A stretch of 64,000 nucleotides of DNA from Pachypanchax playfairii (taxonomy: Eukaryota; Chordata; Actinopteri; Cyprinodontiformes; Aplocheilidae), in the NCBI GenBank assembly GCA_006937955.1, contig SSNP01000042.1, positions 3,174,386 to 3,238,385 of the forward strand. The letters are read 5' to 3'. Shown in pieces: positions 1 through 12,500 of the stretch. Both the position numbers and the translations under genes were made by a program. Numbering within the stretch: position 1 is the first letter of the stretch; each line of letters opens with the position of its first letter. Under the pieces are notes generated by a model. The model made no database searches. It worked only from the letters and a program-made list of their open reading frames with translations, and was not told the DNA's origin.

Positions 1-329
1 GTCAGTGTCAGGCATGTCTTGAGAAACACCATGTCACATGTGGACATTTAAAAATAAACACGAGACAGCATGGGGGGATTTATATTTCTATTTGAGAGAA
101 GAATGATTTATGAGTTCAACACTATGTTCCCATCAGTTCTGTCGAATGTACTGTAAAACACTCTCCCTGAATTATTTAAAGTTTGTCATGTCCAAAATAT
201 ATTACACAGTTATTTTTCACACAGGACATTAATTCGCTTTAAGTTACAATAATCAGATTACTGCAGCTATTTATCTAAGAGCAAGTTTCAGGTTGAATTT
301 GCTGTTTTCAATAACCATCAACAAATGAA

Positions 330-460
330 GAAATGGGGCGGAGTTACAATTAGAGAACAGACGCCCATTGGTCAGGGACTGATGCGCACGTGCTCCTTCT
401 TTACGCCCGTTGGCTGTGAGTTTATAAAAGGCTCGCGCTTTCAGCAACAACAGTCATTCA
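330..460 (+). promoter_or_regulatory. mfge8: mfge8 core promoter (TATA, CCAAT, GC box)
   Basis: A TATAAAAG box lies at 423-430, about 96 bases before the start codon. An inverted CCAAT box (ATTGG, 367-371) and a GC box (GGGGCGG, 335-341) lie upstream at ordinary spacing. Transcription would be expected to begin near 453-460. This is read from sequence motifs only; there is no transcript evidence. Confidence 0.65.
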
Positions 461-525
461 GCTGCGGGTATTCGAAGTGCTTCTGTCTCCAGACAACAAT
501 CTATAGACCGACCAACACAACAGCA

Positions 526-595
526 ATGGAGGAGCAGGCGCGTGTTTTCTTCCTGCTCCAACTCTTCACAGCTTGTCTGGTGTTTGGGGCGGACG
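526..595 (+). CDS. mfge8: mfge8 coding exon 1 (signal peptide)
   Basis: It begins at the ATG in the context CAGCAATGG and encodes a short acidic start followed by a hydrophobic run (FFLLQLFTACLVFG), a typical signal peptide. The donor GTAAG follows at 596 and the exon ends in phase 1. The preceding 5' UTR is about 70 bases if the TATA box at 423 is used. Confidence 0.9.
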
Positions 596-3500
596 GTAAG
601 TTTCTGCTGTGTTTGTTCTTCTTGTCGGTTTACAGTAAAAGTTACCGCCATTAGCGGCCAGAACTGTTGAGGGATTGTTGTGTAAAGTTGTCCCGTCTCC
701 TCCTGTGCGGATTCTGGGACTAACTGAACACATCGGTGTGTTATATTCTTTATGGCTGTGTGATATGTGAAGAGTCGGTCTCAGTCTGTCAAACGGCGCT
801 GGTTATCTCCAAAACAACCGAATGAAGGTGAACACTGGTTCAACCGACCGTTAGGAGAGGAGGAGAACAAGAGGAGAAAAGGATGAGTGGAAAACATGAA
901 ACAGGACAAGTGGAGAACAGGATGAAAGCAGGAGAACTAAGGAGTGGAGAACAGGAGAACATGACGAGTGGAGAATATGAGAACAGAAAGAGGACAGGAT
1001 GAGAACATGAGGATGACGCGCTGTTGGACTCTGGAACCACATGTTTACGTATGAAGCTCAAACCTTCATCCCAGTCTGGCGGGTTTGTTCCAAGCTTTAG
1101 TATCAGAATGTTCAGAACAAGTGACCCATTTTAAGAAAAGCTTTAGTATTCTTTTATATTTATATTGTGAAGATCATCTGGTGCCTCTGGCGTGCAGCTT
1201 TGTTTGCATTCCAGTGCTTTAAAACATTTAGGCCAGCTGGACAAAAGGTGTATAAAAAACCCCAAAACCATACATTTCTGCTCCACAGGAAGCAGATATA
1301 CATGCATATATTGTTCTATAATGATGGATTTTCCAAAAAAATAAAATGAATAGAAATAAGATAAAGCCAACATTTTGTCAAGCTGTTCCTCTGCAGTTCT
1401 CTCTTAAAAGATTAAATACATTTTAAAGATAATATTAGTTGTTAAATGAAGGTTTTTAAAATAATTGCTTTAACATCTTTCTTTTGACTGAATATCATCT
1501 GGAATCCTTTCAGGATGAATGATGTATTTGGTGCAGTTCTGTCTCTGTGATCCCTGCTGCTGTTTAACACATTGGACTAAGCAGAAGAAACTTTTGTTTT
1601 TTATTAAAAAAATAGATTTGATTAAACTATATGGCCTAAATGTTTTTCTTTGAAATGAAAGTAAAACAACACAGAGCCTGTGCAGATCCTGACACGTTTG
1701 TTCCCTGACAGTTGTGGAGAAAAGGTGCGGTGCTGATTAGTCACATTTACTGATCCAGTTGGGTCAGTGAACCTCCACCCATAAGGGCTGACTGAGACCT
1801 TTCCACTGCTTTTCCTTGGTGATGGAGGGGGTGTTGCTGTTTCACAAAATGCTGAGCGGATGTTTGACCAGATTGAATTCAGTTCCACAGGTTGAGAGTG
1901 GCTTGTCATTTCTGTTTGCTGCTGAGTGGGGAGAAGTGGAAAGTGGTGTTCTGTGTCAGGGCTGACAGTCTTTTCTCACAACAGGATCACTTAGAGTGAC
2001 TGAGTGAACCACAGCTAAATATAGCCAAACACTCAACCAGTGCCATGGATTAAGAGTGTGCATGTCTGCAGGCAGGCATCAACATGATTGTTGAATCTAA
2101 TGTAAATGCATTTATTGGCTGAAGATAAGGTTTAATATCAAGATATCACCCAGTTACATTTGCTTTAACTGTCAGTGAATGTGATCCACTGAGATCACTT
2201 CCTGTTCTTATTATATGACTCATTATACACGGCTACACAGAAAATCTTTGGGCTTTTCTTTTGTAGACCCGTTGGTCTATAAAATAAGGAAAATCTGTGC
2301 ATGAACTTGTAGTTAGGCATTTTATTGGTTCTTTTTCTATTTGGTACTGACTTCAGACCTGCATTCCTCTGAGATGGACATGAGGTATTTTGGGGTTTAA
2401 ACTAGTCACTCAGTCAGTATCTTTACCTGCTTATCTCTGTCATTGGGAGCTGGTGTCTGTCTGCAGCAGTCATTGGGTGAGAGGCGGGGTCACACATTGG
2501 GTGAGAGGCGGGGTCACACCTGGACAGGTGCCCAGTTCATCACAGGGCCACATGCAGACAGACAACCACTCACACACGGGGACAATTTAGAGTTACCAGT
2601 TAAACTACACTCATATTTTGGGTCTGTGGGATGAAGCTGGAGTCCCTGGAGAAAACCCACAGATGCATGAGGAGAACGTGCGAACTCCATGCAGACAGGT
2701 CCTGGCCTGGTTTCAAACCCCGAACCTTCTTGTGGCAAGGCAACAGGTGCTACCAACTGCACCACCGTGCAGTCTGGGTTTTACCCTCTTCCCCAGATGA
2801 AGAGTAAAAAACATTTAATCATGCAGAAGATGCAGGTGTGAAGTCATCAGAATAAACCAAATAATAAATTAGAATATTTTGATATTTTAGTGTGACTGTG
2901 TGATTCAGATGATTAGACTACATGGTGGTTGCAGAAGGTCTCAGTATTTTTAAATGTGTGTTTTTGTAGTTTGAACCCGAGTCGTATCGTTTTCCTGCGT
3001 TTGCCCTCCCTCAGATCCATTAGATCTCTCAGGGCAGGACACACTTGTTTTTCCTGTTTGAATTTTGAATAACTTCCTTAATCAATGTTTTATTACAGTA
3101 TGGTGTAATTTGGGACACTTTATCAGTGCCTGTCGCCCCACTTTCCAATCTGCTATGCTGAATATTTTACACGCTGCCTTGTGCAGCTTGAACACTGACT
3201 CTAGAAGGAATCTGGCAGTCTTTAAATTCTATACCAACAAATGTGGATATATAAACACTTTTGATTTTTACAATCAGAGGGGAACAGGCAAATGTCAGTG
3301 CTGCCACATGATGGTTGAATGTTTTGCTGAGTTTGGATTGTTTTTGTTGAGTTTCACATCTGATTCAGTTACTTCAGAGAAACCTGTGTTTATGTTGTGT
3401 GACTCCAGTGTGTATTTATAGACTCTTGGAAAAGCAGCAGATGGCTGTGCTTAAATCACATAAAGCTCACCTGCAGCTGGGTCCTGCTGATCTCAGTATA

Positions 3501-6500
3501 AAAAGTCTTCAAAGACCCCTTTCAGTCCCGTCTTGATGAATCCACTTCCTGTTGCACTTCAGATCTTTTCTCCTTACACCTCCTGCTCTCTTGAGTTCAG
3601 CAGCTGGTTGTCAAACTAAATCATCACCACAGTTCCTTTAAACCGCGTCAGCATGTTAACGTTCAGTTAAATTTTGCAGCTTTGTATGTGTGTGATGTAA
3701 CTGTCTTCCAGGACATTAAGTTCCAGCCTGCTAACTTATGTGTTCATGACAGATCAGGGGGCGGAGCATCTTCTGTTCCCAGGCATGTCATATGAAATGA
3801 TGCTGCCTCCACCGTCAACATGTTCTATTACTGAAATGGTGTAATGCTGTTGAGGTTAACCTCTTTATCCCTGACCTCTGACCTCATCAGAGCCATCACA
3901 TGCTTTATCACATGACACTCATCTGTTATTTCCACTTGACTGCGCCTCTGCAGGTACAGGATTTTAGACGGGGGGGGGGGGGGGGGGGTTNNNNNNNNNN
4001 GGGGGGGGGGGGGGGGGGGGGGGAGTTATCCAGATTAACAGCTGCACAGAGAAATGAGCAGAAATACAAGATCGGTATGATAATAATGCACACAGGACAA
4101 ATAACAACCAGATAAATATATGAACTGCTACACGGCACACTGTGTATGACCCGACTGCGTCTTATTGTCTTTGTTAAACACATAATGACTTTTACCTCGG
4201 CTTTGTTTGGCCTTTGGGACAAACAGGGCTTGTTTAAACTTGCTGTAAGAATTTGTTGGAGCGTACAGTTTCCTGTTCACTGGAACAGGTGTTTTTACTG
4301 AAATGTACCAGCCTCACCTTTATGTCCTAGATCAGGGGTAGGGAATCCTGGTCCTCGAGAGCTGAAATCTTACATGTTTTAGTGTTTTCCCTGTTCCAAC
4401 ACACATGATTTTAATCAACAGGTGATTAACAGGCTTCTGCAGAGTTCAATGAGCAGCAGATCAGGTGAATCAACTGTGTTGGAACAGGGAAAACACCAAA
4501 ACATGTAGGACTGCGGCTCTTGAGGATCAGGATTCCCTACCCCTGTCCTAGATGCTGCTTGTCCTCAGTGCTGGTGCTTTCTTACATCCTGAAGTGGGAG
4601 GTCTCAGGCTGATTTTAGTGAAATGACTTTTTTTTTTTTATTTGCTGTCTGCTCTGTTCTAAAACACTAGGCATGATGTCATTGGATGTATTGTCAGAAC
4701 CAACTACAGTTAGTCGTCAGGGCCCTTATTTATCTGAAACTTCTTCATCTTTTAGTCACAGTACAGACAGTTTTATGTTCACCACGTCCCCTTTCAAATG
4801 GCTTTTTGATGAAAATTTTCTGTGGGTTGTGGTCAGTAGGCCTGTGTGTTGATTCACATTTAGGTAAGTCATCCTCTATCTTCTGCAGTAACTGAGCTGC
4901 GTCTCAGTCAGTAAGCATTTATCATGATTCCTCTAGCAAACCCAACTCTCCACAGTGAGCTGCCAAGATGTGAGCGTGTGGCGTTTTTATTCTAGCTGAA
5001 GTACCCACAGGATGTAAATTCAGACAGTTTAAATAGTTCATCCATTTACTTCTAAATGAATAGTGCTGCATGGTCCAGCTGTGCTCTGGTATCTGAGGCT
5101 CATGGCTTTCCAGAATCACAGGAATCCCTCTTTTGGTAGTCTGTGTGAGGCTGGCTCTAACTGCCCTGTACTTTTGGTCTGGTATGAGTCTCATTCTTGG
5201 GTTGAAGCATAATGGGAAAGGCACAGACCATGACTCATGAGGAGTGAGAAAAACACAATGCCTTCTGGAAAAATGGCCCTTCCTGCCAAGCATAACGCAG
5301 CATATCTTCATAATCTGTCACAGTGGTCAGGACTAAGAGGGGCACCACGCTCGGTACCTTTTAAACTCTGCTCTAATTATTGTTAATGTGGTATGAGCAT
5401 TTTAAATAGCATTTTACCTCTGCTAAATGATAAGTGGCTGCATCGTTGCATTACTATTGGCTTTAGTGGTATAGATGGATTGAGTACATCATGTTTCTGC
5501 ACACTGTTTTTTAAAAAAGACATTGTGTACAAGTTTCTTTGCATTCTGATTTAAAGGGACTTAAGGCAGCTTTACAAAATCTGACTCAGTGCTGCCGCGA
5601 CAGGCGCTGTGGCTAACTGCAGCCACCAGCCAAGCCGGCACGGGAGCGCGCACAGACACTTTACAGACTGTTCGTCTTCACAGCACTGCACCGGGGAGGC
5701 TAACATACTTCACGTCAGGTCTCTCCACTCTGTTATTTGATTTGATCTCATCATTTTCATACTGTATCAGGCTCTAAACACGACCTATAATGTTTTCTCA
5801 CCTGGTCACAAGGAAATGAGCCATGTCAGCATCCGTTTTCACTCCCAAATGCAGCTGAAGTTCCCTCCATGAACCGAACGTATATCCAATATTTATGCGG
5901 GTGCCTGCCCGGCTTCGGTCATGTTTTTTTTAGACTCACGAGATGCCGCTGATAAAGTCTTTTTTTTCTTCGTGGTGCCACTTTTTTGGGGGTGAGAGTG
6001 GATGCAGGTCGTTTGCTGGCTGCAGAAACATCCATAAGTATACCTTCAGTGTTTGAATCCAAGTCCACGGCGGCCATGTACTTCCTGTTCAAGAGCTGTC
6101 GCCAACGCGCATGCGGCGTCAATTTACGTCACATCCCTACAACTGCGCGGGAAATTCGGACCTCGAACTGCAGCACATTATGTAGCACACAGCGTTTCCA
6201 AGGCAACAGACATATATGCTGATGGCCTCGTTATTTTGGGTTTTTAATGCTTCATGACCCATTAGCATTAAATAAACTGGAAATGCATGTGTAGTTTTTC
6301 ACAAATCTTGCCTTATGTCCCTTTAATTAGGATTTTCCAGGTAAAATTTCCAGTAAATGTTCATTTCTCTAAATTGTACAGTGATATTCCAGAAATCTGG
6401 ATATTTGATACTTTATTACTAGAAATCTGTGAATCCTGGTTTATGTGGAAAAGTATGGACAGGACACTAATGTGATATTGATAGATATTAAGTAGTAAAA

Positions 6501-9500
6501 TAACATAATTACATGTCAGAGACCCTCTTATTTGAAATCTCACCTTTTGGATCCATTAGAACTTCTGATATTAAACCTGATGCACATTTCTCAATAATCA
6601 AAAGTGAAACTGTAGCCAGAAAGTTATTTGAAACTTAGATGGTGTTTTATCTGAAGTTCAGCTGTCAGTGTGGATAGTGATGGACAAACAGCTTCTGGTT
6701 TCCTGTCAAATGAGAACAAGTCATAAACAAACCAGGTAATTGTGTAACACTTGAGCACATGAGACAAATTCTGTGTTGCAAAAACACATTTCTTTATTCC
6801 CTTTTAATTTGATAGAATTGTGACTTTTACAGACTTTCACTTCATTTTGGGGATTTTCAAAGAGGTTTTGGTGGTTTGATCTTGGAAGAGAACTTAAACT
6901 GATTCATCAGTAATTTCATTTCCTCAGTACAGTCGGGCAGAAGTCCCAGCTAAATTACCCCCTCGTCAACACAGACCACGAGCAACAGTTAGATCATTCA
7001 GTGAGGTGAAAGATCTTTTTGTCTTTCACTTACAACATTTTATGTAAATATTAATTGGATTGTTCTTGAAATATCTATCATATTAAAGGTTTCCTGATGG
7101 GAGCTGTGTGCCAGTGTAGGAAGGGAGGTAGTTCCTTTCTAAATCCAAACAGACGGGAACGTCTGGATAAGTGTGTGTTGGTGGTGCCAGTTGCTTCAGA
7201 ATCCCACGGGATGTGAAAGCAGGAAAGGGCCTTGACACTGGATACATGACTGATAACACTTGATATCCAGAGGAAGTGCTTCTTGGGTAGACAAACAGGA
7301 TGTTTGTGAACTGGATCGTCTTTGTTTTCTGTCTTCCTCCTTTTCCACTGATGTTACATCTCGCTTTCTTATTAATTAGAAGTACTACTCATTTTATACG
7401 TGCCGTGGACAGTGAGTGGAGCCATGTTCTTTCCTCCAGTCAGGGACACAGCTGGAGGAACAGCCATGCACCTGAAAGGTGTTCATGTTTGAACTTTCAC
7501 CTACTTTCACACCATCCTGCAGTTTTCTTGTTTAATCTGACACGAAGCAAAAGTTTCATGTTATCGTTGCTTCACTCAGAGTATTTGATTCTTGCTCTTG
7601 TATCTACGATCCTCATCATCTTGTTGAGTTTACGGTTCGTACCTTAGATGTCTTTTTTTAATGGTTTGGAAAGCAGCTTGCTGTAGAAGTGTCACACCAC
7701 GTGCGCTCGCTTCATGCACATTCTCCATGTTTTGTTTCCTTTTTGATGCGTTTTGTGACTGTGTTACAGGAGAGTCTGTAGGAAAACAAAGTAACTCATT
7801 TAAATCTTACCGTTTCCATAGTAACCAGGTGGGTAAGTACCAGTCAGATGCTGCTAATTATGTAAATGTGATAGAGTAATTGATCAGGAAGTGTGAGCAC
7901 CTCTATGAAAGCAGAAGTTTTGGTAGTTTTAGAAGCTCCAGGGAACGATTGTAAAGCTTCCTAAGAAGAAATGCTCAGATGTTCAAATGTTCAGGTCAGA
8001 GGTCAAATGATTCTCAGATTGCTGTAAATTAAAAAAAAAAAAGAAACTACCAAAAATCTCCAGTGCTTCATCTTAAATTCTTCAAAAGCCTTAATCAGCA
8101 TAGTAAACATGCATTTTATGATATTTCATTTAGAAAAATACCTCAAAAACTGGGACTTGTTTGGAAAATCTGGCAAGAAAAAGCTTCTCCATTTATCAAA
8201 CGGAGTCACATGACGATGATCCTGAGCTTGAGAAATGTATCAAAGTGTTACTGTTCAACTGTGGAGGGACAATCACCCTCAGACCTTCATGAGAAGCAAC
8301 AGTGAACAAAATGTTTCAACTACTGAAGCTTCAGGAAGCTTCTGAATCATGGGGTGAAGTTTCACACACTGTTTTTTAATTATAAAGTGGGTGTGATATT
8401 TATTGTTTGTTTTTAGAGCTGGTTTAATTGTGTGTGTGTGTGTTCAGTTACTAGACTAACTGTATTCATTCAGCTTGGACACGCGTTCCCCAGCGAGCTG
8501 CCAGATGGTCCGATTCCCGACACCCAGCAGTTGCCTGCTTGTGGAAGCTTCTAGTGTTTGTGTTTACAATGTGGTGACGGCTTACTCAGCTGTTCAGACC
8601 GTCACACTCGACTCACAGCAGGCTGTTAATCTGACAATCAGCAAAAAAGCTTTCAGAACACGTTGTTTTTATTTACAATCATAAACAAATCCTTCACTGC
8701 AGCTCCTGTTCATTAGGGTCAAACCATCAGAAAGCTGAAATAGATGTTTGAGTTGCATGATTATTTTTTTGTCTTGTTTACCTTGACGGCATCTCCTCCC
8801 TCTGTTCATAGGTGACCCCTGTGCAGTGAACAGGTGTATCAATGGAGGAACCTGTGTGACTGGGACGGGGACTCAGTTCATTTGCATCTGTCCTGAAGGC
8901 TTTTCAGGAGAACTTTGCAATGAAACTGAGACGGGTAAGTTACACCAAATAGAATCCCAGAAGTTGTTTTTTCCCAGATTTTAAACTTCAAGAATTCATG
9001 AATCATTGTTTGTTCTGTAAATTGGACTGATCTTAAAGGTTTTTGAAGCCACTCTGCAACTAGACTGCAGATGGAAGTTTTTCAATCCCATTAACATAAA
9101 TGGTTAGAAAATAACTGGACTGAAGCCTTTTTCTTGTGTGACAGGGCCATGCAGCCCCAACCCGTGTAAAAACGATGGCGTCTGTGAGGTGACGAGCCAC
9201 TCCCGACGAGGCGACGTCTTCAGTGAGTACGTCTGCAAATGCCAGCCAGGCTTTGAAGGAGTCCACTGCCAGACCAGTAAGTCATGCTGCTTTTTTAAAA
9301 TAATTTGTCAGTGATGCCATGATTACTATTCACTAAATGTTTTATTTGAGATTATTATTCTCACCTGATTTCCAGCTCTGTGTTTCTACAGTCTATATAA
9401 AAGGAAGACAGACTCTTTGGTTGGTTTGTGTATCTACGTTGTGAATATTTCAGCAACTTTAATCACTTTTAAATCCTCCATCAGAAAATCTCCATGTGGA

Positions 9501-12500
9501 TTAGTTTCACCTTCATAAGTGAGACACTTGTATCATTATTGTTCTATAGACAGACATTTATTCATTACAAATCGATGTATGTAGTAAAATCCTGGTTTAT
9601 TTTTGTAACCCGATGCTTTAAGCAGAGCCAGCTGTTGTGAGTGCTGGTCACATGACAAACAGCTGCTGTTCTGGTTCAGACGTCACACACCCGCTTGGTT
9701 TTATCAGGGTCAACCAAAAGACGAGACTTTAACAGTGCAGGCTGGACTTTTCTAACGTATCAGCTGACAGAAGCTCTCAAAACAAAAACATCAAGTATTT
9801 AGAAAAAGTTTGTGTATTTTGTACTTGATTGTTTAATTCCTTTTTATCCCAGGTGTCCAAGGAGCAGATTTAAATTCAAAAACAGGTAACTGTGAAGAGC
9901 ATGACTGCGTTGCCTCGTCTCTTTTCCACCTTCAGATGTAGATGCTCTCTGTTCTCTTGGCTGCTTGCAAAGTGGAGCAATTCAACAACAGTTTTTAACT
10001 CAAGTCTGCAACAAAATTACAGTGAGATCACGTTGGCTTAGATTTACCACGTTATCGGTTTACTATGCGTGACGAGATGGTTCCTGCTGATTTACTGCCG
10101 TCGTCCGTGCTTCAAGCCTCGAGCTGCGAGTATTTTCTCTGAGCTGTTATCTTTCCAGGTTAGTTAGAATCCCCAGAGAGAACATTACACTTTAAATGTT
10201 GACAAAGTTGTTTTTATTTTTGTCCCTGACAGCCACTAATCACAGCTCATTAGAATCTGTACTTTCACAAGTCATCTGGCAGCAACGCTCGCTTCACTGT
10301 CAGAGTAAGAGCGTCTGCAGAGCAGCCGTTTACACTAACTGGATAATCTCACAGGGAAAATAATGAGGGAAATTAATTTGGTCACAGTGATTTTATGAGA
10401 AGCCTCCCGGGGACTGTGAGGTCAGCTCTGCTGTGACAGTTTAAATGCTGTTAAATCAGCTCCCATCAAAAATAAACACATCTACCAAATAAAAACTGAA
10501 TAACAGAATAACTTCAGCCATAAAAAAAATCATCTCATTTCCCAGGATGAGCTCGTTCTGTGTCCACACACGACAGAGAAAAACAAAGAACCTGTTTTAA
10601 TTAGTCTTTATTAGAACTCTGTTTAATGTGCATCTTGTTTGACCCAGTTCATTCCCGTTTCTTTACTTACATCTAAGAAGATGAAAGGCTGATGGGCTCG
10701 ATGTAACCACAGGCTTCTTACACTGGGCTCTATAAATAGAAAGTGTAAGTAATGTCAAGACAGATGGAAAAATGGCACAAATTTCTTTATGATTTGGTAT
10801 AATTTGTGGAAAGTTCAAATACAGTCTTAATCATGTAGAAAAAAAAGATGAATATTTAAGTAAAATACATTTGGGAACCAGAACAAGGAAACAAGGCTGA
10901 GTCTCATGTGCTGCACATCCCACATGAACAACCACACAGCACATGATCTCATTCAGACTGTTTAGCATACGCATCCACACATGGTTCTTCCCTCATGCAC
11001 ATCTAGCCAACAGAAAGTGGCAGCGCACGCTGAACGCTGGAAACGTCAACTCTGCTTCTGTTGCCGGGCGAAAAAGTGAACATGGAGGCGGAACGGTGAA
11101 TGAAGTCTGCCCTCTTGACAATGTCACAGTTGGTACTCAGGTCTGACTGCTGTAATTCTGACTGTCCGGTCATATTAGTCTGAAAGGCATTATGGGTAAA
11201 AGGAAATGTGTTGGAGAGAGACTTAAAAATGGAGATGCAGCAATAAGAGACCAGCTGATCGCTCCAGGCCGAAGCAGATGGATGGAAACGAGTCGTTGTC
11301 TTGTTAAGCCTTCCAAATCCCTGATGTTCAGATCAGCTTACGGCAGTTATTTTTACTTCTTAGAAATCACCAAATACTGTGTATAAATGTAGTAATGTCA
11401 TTTGTTTTGGAGAGTTCTGAGCTCCTCCCAGGATGTGGCTGTGTGGGCAGACTGGGCTTCATGCCCTCTGTGTGTGCATGTGTGCCCGTCATCATGGATC
11501 AATCTCTTGGTTTACTCTGTTATTATTAAATAGACTCTTGATTTTAAAGTTCACAAACATTAAAATCAACACAGCTGTAAGTGTGTTTGATTTGAGAGGC
11601 TGAACAGAAAAGGATGGTCATGATTACACTCACAGGAAACTACTTTTACAGAAACAGATGAGTGAAACAGGTTGTTTGATGTGTTCAGAAACTCACTGTC
11701 ACATTAAACCATTTGGAGCTGCTGCCTCTCGTAACCAGAACACTTTCAGTCCCAAGAAGAAGAAGCTCTAAAATGTTGTGATTTTTGGAGTTTTAGGCTG
11801 CACAGTTTTTAATTTGGTTGTTGATGAAACTGCATCTCTCTCTGCTTTCATCATTAATGAGCTACCTGTCAAGCTGTTGTAATGTGCCTGGTAAAAATAC
11901 TTCATGACATCACAAGTCTCATCTCAGTCCTGCATCTCTCCACAGAAAGAGCCAAATCAGAGCTATTTATGTTCTACTGACACTCCCTGTTGTGCTGCAG
12001 CCAGTCCGGTCCGGTCCGGTCCACACTGCCCAGAAAATAACACATCTGGGAACTTTTTACTCAGCCTTTTAATGGAGGATGCTACAGTGGTTTGAAACTT
12101 CTCCATTCTTTATGAACCATAGCAAACGAATGAATTCTGATTTAAAATGTAAACAAACCCTCTATTTACAGACGACATCCTCTGTTTTAAAAGTACAGCC
12201 AGCACAAACAGACCATCTTCATTTGGGACAGTAAAACAGGAAGCAGGCTGGGGGTTCGGAGTCCCGCCGCTCTGCTGATCACCTCGAGCTGTCAGCTGAT
12301 GATGTATCGATTACATCACACTGTGTTAGACGCGTATTGATTTTTACCTCACACAGAGACGGATTCTGAGATTTGAAGTATTTGTGGGCCGTTTGAGCCG
12401 AAACACTTAGTTGATGTGACTCATGTTGAGCGTGTGCATGAAGCTTGGCACACTGGCCACAAATTATAAACACGAGGAAGAGTAGAAGAATGATGATGGG

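Larger units (their letters stand above)
596..8811 (+). other. mfge8 intron 1 (8.2 kb)
   Basis: No supported gene was found in this intron. It holds an interspersed-repeat copy (2440-2780), a poly-G gap (3971-4023), a hAT MITE (4333-4545) and a TTAA element (5555-6322). Short open frames here lack homology or splice logic. Confidence 0.7.

Noticed and set aside
5589..5777. 62-codon plus-strand frame repeated exactly in both TTAA elements
   Set aside because: Identity follows from the recent copying of the element; no motif and no splice signals.
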